This document shows positions 58,027-64,000 of a DNA stretch of 64,000 bases, piece after piece (the stretch's first letter is position 1; each line of letters opens with the position of its first letter). This DNA is from Megascapheus bottae (lineage: Eukaryota > Chordata > Mammalia > Rodentia > Geomyidae). The notes beneath the pieces were generated by a model that did no database searches, was not told the origin of the DNA, and saw only the letters and a list, made by a program, of their open reading frames with translations. The stretch lies in contig JANJXV010000025.1 of the NCBI GenBank assembly GCA_024803745.1, forward strand, positions 20,080,610 to 20,144,609, read 5' to 3'. The position numbers and the translations under genes are program-made.

Positions 58027-58403
58027 CGCCGTGCGCCCGGAGCCTGGCCCGGCGCTCGCGCTCGGCGCTGCTGGCGGCGCTCACGGTGCTGCTGCTGCAG
58101 ACGCTGCTCGCCTGGAATTTCAGCAGCCTGGACTCGGGGCCCGGGGCCGGGGCCGCGGCCGGGGCGCGCCGCGGGGGCGCCGCGGGGACCGGCGGGGCGG
58201 AGCACCCCAACCCGGCCCCGGGCCCGGGCCCGCGCCGCGAGCGTCGGGACCTGCCCGCGGCGGCCCGCGGAGCCGGCGGCCCCGGAGGAGCCGGAGCAGC
58301 CGGCGGAGGACGCGGAGCCCCGGCGCGGGCGCGAGGAGCCGACCCCGGAGAAGCCCGCGCGCAGCAGCCGGCCGGCCGCGGGGCACTGCCCGGCCGGGCA
58401 CGG
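58017..58403 (+). CDS. XYLT1: Xylosyltransferase 1, first coding exon (partial gene)
   Basis: XylT-I transfers xylose from UDP-xylose to serine of proteoglycan core proteins in the Golgi, the first step of heparan and chondroitin sulfate chain assembly. The exon encodes 129 residues. It opens [20 protein letters not shown], which I recognise as the XYLT1 N-terminus, differing from the human protein by only a few residues through about residue 40. A short basic cytosolic tail (R8, R12, R13, R15) precedes a hydrophobic signal anchor at about residues 17-33, the type II Golgi arrangement. A luminal sequon N34-F-S follows. Residues 41-129 are low-complexity Gly/Ala/Pro/Arg stem, rich in GAG, GPG and RAR motifs and poorly conserved, as in the human protein. 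The start is supported by a strong Kozak context (A at -3, G at +4) and by the absence of any other ATG after 57355. Coding ends at the donor CGG|GTAAGA in phase 0. The catalytic domain is on exons outside the window. Confidence 0.95.
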
Positions 58404-58409
58404 GTAAGA
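58404..58409 (+). other. Intron 1 splice donor of XYLT1
   Basis: The sequence CGG|GTAAGA places the GT at 58404-58405 with consensus +3 to +6 bases. It falls where the XYLT1-like stem sequence (GALPGRAR) stops resembling the known protein (GALPARA in human). The intron is phase 0. Confidence 0.85.
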
Positions 58410-59325
58410 TGCCCTTCGGCGCGGCGGGGAGGGCGGGGAGGGCTCGGCGGGACCCCGCGGCGTCCGGGAAGTTCCCCCCGGGGAGGAGGCGGCGCGGGGG
58501 TGCGGGTGTCGGGTCCCCCGCCGCCGCCGAGCGCTGGTCAAGCCCCGCGGGTCGTGCCCCGTCCTCCTTCTCGGGTGCTCGAGGAGTTGATGCCCGGCCC
58601 GGGAAGGGGTCTGAGGTCGGGGGGGGCCCCGCTCCCCGGACCCCGTCCCCGAATCGCGGCGACTCCTCGCGGGGGTCCGGGCGGGCTGACTTCGGGTCCT
58701 GGGTCCCGCCCCGGGCGTTTCCGCGCGAGCCCCGGGATTCTGTCCGCTCGGCGGCTCTCACCTTGCCGCCGCCTCCTCGCCTGCCCTCCGAGGTCTCCGG
58801 CTGCGCCCCGGGGACGCGCTCGGGCCGCCTCCCCGGCCGGTGGCGTTCGGCGGCCGCCCTGGCACGCACCTTCCCGGCGGGGTCTCCGCCCTCCCGGGTG
58901 TGGAACGGGCGGGACTGGGGCGCCCGCCGCCGCCGGCAGCTCTGAGCCGGGTGGAGCCCGCTCGCCCTCTCTCCCTGTCCCCAAACTTCTCCAGTGCCGT
59001 CTGTGCTACTTTCCCGAGCCCACCGATCTCAGGGCCCCCCTGCCTCCGGACCACAGTCCCCAGACCGCCCCGGGTGTGGCGGGGCCGGGGCCGGAGTCTC
59101 CAGCGGGCAGCATCGGACCCCAGGGGCTGACTCCGGGATGCCCAGCCGCCGCACGTCCGCGGAGGCGGGCGAGGGCCTCAGTCGCCCCGGGGACCCCGGC
59201 TAAAGACAGCTTTCTGGTCTGCACTGTTGTGTGGAATCGAGAGGCCCCTCCGTGCCCGTGGGCCGAGCCTGCATTTCACGCCTGCCGTGTGGGTGTGGAG
59301 GCCGAGTCCTTGCCTTGTTTGTGGG

Positions 59326-59342
59326 GACGACGACGACGACGA
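59326..59342 (+). repeat. (GAC)5 triplet array in intron 1
   Basis: Five perfect GAC units at the downstream edge of the CpG island, directly followed by AAGATGGCAG, a second YY1-like motif (59342-59351). Confidence 0.8.
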
Positions 59343-60692
59343 AGATGGCAGATGGGGGACTGGGCGCCCGGCCTCCCCGTGCAGGCGCTGCCTTTGAACT
59401 CCTGGGGCTGGGTCGGACAGGTCGTTCTAGATTCAGAGCCCTGGCTGTCCCGAGGTGGGCAGAGGGTGCGGGAGCGTGCGCCCCTGACCCTCCGCGTGGG
59501 ACCGCAGCGCCAGGCATCTTTAGGGTGTAAATGCCACCTGTTGAGGCAGATGAAGGGGAGGAGGGAGGCCCAGCTGACTGGCTTCTTCCTCTGTCCCCAT
59601 GCACAGCGCACCTTTTGTGCTCAGTTTAGTTATCTCCATCTGGGTCCCACAGACAGACTTCTTGCAACTGGGAAGGGGCGGTGGGGGAGAAGGCCACCTC
59701 TTTTAAAATCCCATTTGGAATTCCAGCTGTTGTTGCTTGGCTGTTCTTTCTCTGTAAGTTCAGCCACTAATCCTCCCACCTGTATTTCCCAGCATCTCAA
59801 TCTCTTTACCCCCCTGTTGTAGACAGTTGTGTATTGGTTTTCTTCTTTGCACTGTTTCCTTCCCTGCAGTTAGCATCTCCCATGTCCAGCACTGCTGTGG
59901 CTGCTGGGTGTGTGTTTTCTTTTATCTTCCTCCCTCCCCCCCATATTCCTTGTCCCCATATCCACTGAAATCACAGTGTGAACATATTGCCTGGAGCTGG
60001 GGGTCTGCACTCTGTGCCCACCCCTTCACCGAGCTCAGGGAGACCAGAAGGGGGCAGGCTGTTCCCAAACTCCAGCCTTGCTGGAGCAAAGGATTCTGGC
60101 AGGGAGAGGATCCTTGCAACCGGTGTGTGATTCTTTCCGAGGCCCTTGGTGTGATGCTTTGGAGTGGTGACTGGGAAGTGGGATACCCCTGTGATTTTCC
60201 AAATGGCTTTTGGTTGATGAGGCTCAGGTGTGCTCTGGCCATCTGGGCAGGGTGCATGGTTCTAGCATGGGTGGGGAGGGGCATGCTGCAGTGCCAGGCT
60301 GGCACTGCACAGGGAGCGTCTGCTCAGCCACCCCCGGTGGCGTGGTTCCTTCTGCCTGTCCTCCTGCAGCCTCTTGCACAATTCCTCCAAGATTTACCAG
60401 TGTGCCCCTCTCCTTCAAGCCCCCTCCAGGCTGAGTTGGGTAGTGAGTCTCAGTGAGCTGTGGGCTTTGCTGTCCTTTCAGAATTTAGGGGGGGGAGGAT
60501 TTCTTGGGGGAGGGGGGTGGACCCGTCAGGAAGTCCTGCAGAATGGAATGCTTTGGGGAAAAATGAAATCCTGGAGTGTTAATGTAACAAACGTTCATTT
60601 CCTTTCTTTTGAGGACTCCCTGAGAGTTCTCACACTTAATGGCCCTCAGATGTCACATAGTTTCATTTAAGACATGTACGGTTGTATTCCTT

Positions 60693-60717
60693 CACACACA
60701 TACACACACACACACTA
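60693..60717. repeat. (CA)n microsatellite in intron 1
   Basis: CACACACATACACACACACACAC type run, about 25 bp with one TA interruption. Confidence 0.85.
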
Positions 60718-61343
60718 GAACGGGCTTTTTTGTCTTATCTGACCCATTTGAAATGCTAATTTTTGGCAGAAATTCCTCATAGTTCACATTGCTCAGACAG
60801 ATAGTCTCTGGCAGTGCCTTTGGAAGGAGGCTCTCTGATTCTAACAGCCTGGAGGCACAGCTTTTCCTTCTATCCAAATGTTTTCAGACCAGAGACAACA
60901 CAGGATAGTTCACTGATAATTCGGGATCTCTTTTCTTTTTTCTCCTCATTCACACTGGCAGCGGAGTTTTGTTTGAACAAATGCATTACACTTTGTATAC
61001 AGAAATGCACATCATTGGACAATATTTATCATGTTGTGAATGTTGCCATCTGCTTCATTATATACTGGAAATTATTAAAACACATAAAAATAGAAACTAT
61101 TCTATACATATTGTAGCATATTACGATATACTTAAGGATGCTTGATAGAAGTTGAGTACCTCTCACCTGAAATGCTTGGGACTGAAAGTGTTGCAGAGTT
61201 CAGATTTCTTAACTGTTTTATGATGTTATCGCAGACATTATGAATTCTCTTAGGATGAGACTGAAAACTAAGCACCGTGTCCATTTATTTGTACTATATT
61301 ACCTTATATACATGGCCTAAAGGTAATCGTATATGCTATTTTT

Positions 61344-61543
61344 TTTTTTTTTTTGCCAGTCCTGGGCTTGAGCTCAGGGCCTGAGCACTGTCCTTGGACT
61401 TTCTCAAGGCTAGAGCTCCACCACTTGAGCCTCAGCACCATTTCCGGCTTTTTTTTTTCTATGTATGTGGTACCAAGGAATTGAACCAGGCTCTTCGTGC
61501 ATGCTAGGCAAGCACTTTAACCACTAGGCCAAACTCCCGGCCC
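61344..61543 (-). mobile_element. IDL-Geo-type dimeric SINE with target-site duplication, in XYLT1 intron 1
   Basis: Third near-full-length copy, antisense to XYLT1. The flanking repeat GTATATGCTATTTTT lies at 61329-61343 and 61544-61558, though its T end merges with the tail. The linker T run is slightly longer than in the other two copies. Confidence 0.85.
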
Positions 61544-61622
61544 GTATATGCTATTTTTAGTGCAACATGTTGTGTTGGTGCTGAAAAAGCTTTGGAGTTC
61601 AGAGCATTTACAAAGATTCTGG

Positions 61623-61835
61623 CTGGGAGAGGTGGCTCACGCCTGAAATCCTAGCTACTCCAGAGGCTGTTCAAAGCCAGCTGGGGCTTTGAAAACATGA
61701 AACTCGTATCTCCAATTAATCACTGGAAAATGGGAAATGAGGCTGTGGCTCCAGGGGTAGGGTGGCAGCCTTGAGCTGAAAAGCTCAGACATAGTACCAG
61801 GCCCAAAGTTAAGTCCCATGACCCACAAAGAAAAA
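61623..61835 (+). mobile_element. B1-like/Geo-like dimeric SINE with target-site duplication
   Basis: The left half (GGTGGCTCACGCCTGAAATC, then CCTAGCTACTC) is 7SL/B1-like. The right half (GAGGCTGTGGCTCCAGGGGT, then AGCCTTGAGC and CCAGGCCC) resembles the right monomer of the IDL-Geo copies. It ends in an A run and is flanked by AAAGATTCTGG at 61612-61622 and 61836-61846. Confidence 0.75.
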
Positions 61836-61879
61836 AAAGATTCTGGGTTTGGGAGTTAAGGACACTCAATCTATATCGT

Positions 61880-62000
61880 ATATACATATGTACGTGCGGG
61901 TGTGTATATGTATATATATGTGTGTGTGTGTATATATAGGTCTATATATAGACATATATGTAGGATTATGTATATACATATATATATATACATACATGTC
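61880..62000. repeat. TA/TG-rich alternating array in intron 1
   Basis: TATATG, TGTGTG and ATATAT units over about 120 bp. Confidence 0.88.
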
Positions 62001-62041
62001 GGGTATAGAGTCATTTTCCTTGCATTGTGGATCAGTTCATG

Positions 62042-62055
62042 CTTGTACGTGTGCA

Positions 62056-62093
<38 letters not shown>

Positions 62094-62370
62094 CCCAAAG
62101 ATGGGATGGTATAATGCTTGCTGGTTTTGGCTTAGGAAAGCAACTAAGGCATACATTCCTATTTCCTGGGGATTGTCCAACTTTTTCATCTGTAGTCTCT
62201 CTAGGAAAGGAAGTTGGGTGCAATGAATGATTTTGCATGCATGTGTGTGAGTACATGCACATATGTGTGTGCCCACATGTGTGCATTGCATCTGCAAGCA
62301 TGCATGTGTTGGGCACATGCTTTGCACATGTATGTGTTTGTCAGCATGCGTGTCATACACATGTATACGT
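62042..62370. repeat. (TG)n array and degenerate TGTGCA/CATG region
   Basis: A pure TG stretch at 62058-62092, then unique sequence. From 62230 to 62370 there is a mosaic of CATGTGTG, GCATGC and CACATGTG. Confidence 0.8.
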
Positions 62371-63160
62371 GTTCAGACAGCAAACCTCCTGGCTCACTCT
62401 GTGGTAAGCAACTACCTGCCACCCAGCGATATTTCCCACAAGTGGGGCTGTAAATCTAGATGCAGAAAAACTGAAATGATCCTGCAGGACTGGGGACTGC
62501 GCAGGGCAGTCCCAGATAGACCTCTGGTCTTGGGTCACCTGGGACCCCTCTCCCCTCTTCCTGTATGTCTCCCATTCTTACAGGCCCAGAACCCCATCTG
62601 TGAGAAAATGAAATGAACGTGAAAATCTGTAGGGGGAAATAAATTCAGTTAATAATCCCCACACCCCACAATGCCCATACTCACAAAGCAGGGCTGTGGA
62701 GGAGGTCACGGGACTGTGTGCTAGGCCTGTGCAGATGTGCAGTTGATGCCCTCTGCCCATCCGGTGTGGGTATCAGCCCCCCACCGCCCCCCCTGCCCTG
62801 CTGGGCATGGACGGTGACCCTGTCACCCTGTCCTTGTCCCGCCCCAGGGGGCCGCCGCCTGGGCGAGTGTCAAGTGATGCATGCCAATCAGTAGGTGCCG
62901 CTCCAGCATGAGCTGTCACTCTCAAGAGGAATTCTTGGTATGTTTGGAAAGAAGCTTTTTTTTTTTTCCCTTTCTTTCTTGGTGATTACGCATTTTCCCA
63001 TGCAAAGTAAGGTCTGAGTGAAACTCAAGGCAGGCTGGATCCTTCTTCTAGGCCCTTCTGTGTGGCCAGGCCTGGAGCACACTGACTGTATGCCTGTATG
63101 CCAGGCACATTTTGGTGCTTTGTATAAATTGTGTTAGTAAATTCTCAAGGGGAAAAAAGA

Positions 63161-63335
63161 AAAAACCCTATTTGTCTATCCATCCGTCATCTATCATTCT
63201 ATTACTTATCTGTTTTCTTTTCTGTCTGTCATCTTTGTATCTACCTATGTATATTTTTATCAATAGTCTATCCATGGATCTATTGCTTATTTACGCTGTG
63301 TTTATCACCCATCCATCCATCATCTATTTTCTGGG
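63161..63335. repeat. Degenerate (ATCT)/(CATC) tetranucleotide region
   Basis: ATCT, CATC and TGTC words over about 170 bp. Confidence 0.75.
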
Positions 63336-63494
63336 AAGGAAGCAGTTGTCTGTAAGTCAGGTGCAGTTAAGGCTAGGCTGCCTGGCTAGAGGTGGGGGTC
63401 TTGGATTTCTAGGTGTGAGGTATGAACAGGGGGGCTTTGAAGTCATGTCTCATCATCTCACTGAATCTCCCTGACTCTGTGGGATAGGACTATT

Positions 63495-63546
63495 GTGTGC
63501 ACACGCACAAGCACATGCACACGCACACACACATGCACACACACAC
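63495..63546. repeat. Imperfect (CA)n array
   Basis: CACACG, CACATG and CACACA units. Confidence 0.85.
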
Positions 63547-63549
63547 TTG

Positions 63550-63640
63550 AAGAAACTGAGGTTCAGAGAATCACAACTTTGTTGAAGTTAAGAGAATCAC
63601 AGAGCTGGAGTGCAAACCCAGGCCTGCCTCTTCCCAGCGC
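63550..63640 (-). mobile_element. MIR-like fragment, antisense
   Basis: GAAGAAACTGAGGTTCAGAG, then GAGCTGGAGTGCAAACCCAG. Confidence 0.6.
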
Positions 63641-63767
63641 TGTCTGGATGCCTGAGTCCTTTGTCTGGAAAGTTCCTTGGAAAGCCCTCTGTGCAGGCTT
63701 GTCATTCCTGATTTACTCTGCGACATTTGAGCACATTCCAGAAAAAATAAATAAAAGTGCAGGCTCT

Positions 63768-63840
63768 CAAATGGGTGTGGTGGCACCCAAGGTGGTGGAG
63801 GCCCATGGGTCACGAGTCCTGGGCTAGCCTGGGCTACGGG
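63768..63840 (+). mobile_element. Possible worn B1 fragment
   Basis: GGGTGTGGTGGCACCCAAGG and CCTGGGCTAGCCTGGGCTAC are B1-like, but short and diverged. Confidence 0.3.
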
Positions 63841-64000
63841 CAGGGTGCTGGGCTCGCTCTGGGGAAGGAGCAAACTCAGCAGTTTCTACTGAATTGGAAC
63901 CAAACAATGGTGCAGGTAGACACATAATAGGAATGTTAATATCCATGCAGCATTTAGGACGTGCGAGACACACACATCTGTAATGCCTCCTTGGGTCCTT

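Larger units (their letters stand above)
57500..59220. other. CpG island over XYLT1 promoter, exon 1 and 5' end of intron 1
   Basis: CpG dinucleotides are dense here and scarce elsewhere in the window. The block runs from upstream of the promoter, through exon 1, to about 800 bp into intron 1. Its GC content keeps several reading frames open on both strands by chance, including a frame running through exon 1 into the intron and long antisense frames. Those frames are composition artefacts. Boundaries are by eye. A weaker CpG-rich shoulder begins near 56.3 kb and includes a NotI-type GCGGCCGC at 56417-56424. Confidence 0.9.
58404..64000 (+). other. XYLT1: XYLT1 intron 1, 5' part
   Basis: No second exon is visible. 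In mammals this intron is very long, so its acceptor lies far outside the window. The first 800 bp is CpG island. 59.25-60.6 kb is ordinary unique sequence with no recognised element apart from a GAC triplet array near 59.33 kb and a G-rich run at 60487-60523. Past 60.6 kb come a CA array, AT-rich unique DNA, two SINEs, TG/TA arrays, a degenerate tetranucleotide array and a MIR-like fragment. Confidence 0.85.

Noticed and set aside
56927..58541. Long minus-strand frames (over 400 codons) opposite XYLT1 exon 1
   Set aside because: Gly/Ala/Arg/Pro low complexity mirroring the CpG island, with no recognisable domain.
58120..58869. 249-codon minus-strand frame
   Set aside because: GC-driven shadow of exon 1 and intron 1.
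57561..59822. 753-codon open frame on the + strand
   Set aside because: Only the part from the ATG at 58017 to the donor at 58403 is XYLT1 coding. The rest is CpG-island leader and intron kept open by GC composition, and the frame begins at TTG.
59827..60456. 209-codon frame in intron 1
   Set aside because: It starts at TTG, has no protein similarity I recognise and has no splice context.
1..64000. CRISPR arrays, bacterial operons or phage genes
   Set aside because: The DNA is vertebrate nuclear in character (SINEs, L1, L2, MIR, CpG island, spliced gene). The tandem arrays seen are microsatellites.

Overview
The window is mammalian nuclear DNA, almost certainly rodent. About 57 kb of gene-poor, repeat-filled intergenic sequence leads into one clear gene start: the promoter CpG island, first coding exon and beginning of intron 1 of XYLT1 (xylosyltransferase 1) on the + strand. 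Exon 1 encodes a peptide starting [20 protein letters not shown], followed by a type II signal anchor and a WNFSSLDS segment. I recognise this as the Golgi enzyme that starts glycosaminoglycan chains on proteoglycan core proteins. It runs from the ATG at 58017 to a consensus donor after 58403. The catalytic exons lie beyond the window.

The SINE content points to the lineage. Three well-preserved antisense copies (about 15.83, 21.07 and 61.34 kb) have a left ID-like (tRNA-derived) monomer and a right monomer of another type, each with a target-site duplication of at least 11 bp. This matches the layout I recall for IDL-Geo SINEs of geomyoid rodents (kangaroo rats, pocket mice, pocket gophers). 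A second, more numerous and older dimeric SINE joins a B1/7SL-like left half to the same right half. The species call is inference. The rodent call also fits the ID and B1-like elements.

Layout: 1-57.5 kb is intergenic. It holds about 27 SINE copies or pieces, L1 3' ends (8.8, 11.7, 13.9 and 51.3 kb) and older L1 relics. Ancient L2, MIR and MaLR-type fragments, many CA/TG and tetranucleotide arrays, long polypurine/polypyrimidine tracts and one 54-bp tandem duplication are also present. I found no convincing complete gene, tRNA, rRNA or snRNA there. One minus-strand coding-like relic near 15.1-15.5 kb is unidentified. Several AT-rich, low-repeat segments (notably 9.43-9.70, 19.64-19.90, 28.54-28.98, 39.51-39.70 and 44.69-44.83 kb) look like possible distal regulatory elements, but conservation could not be tested here.

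57.5-59.2 kb is a dense CpG island with a TATA-less promoter, a GGC-rich tract (57810-57854), exon 1 and the start of intron 1. The GGC tract corresponds in position and type to the human XYLT1 repeat whose expansion and methylation silence the gene in Baratela-Scott syndrome. The tract is in frame with XYLT1 and no stop codon separates them. 59.2-64 kb is intron 1 with SINEs and TG/CA arrays.
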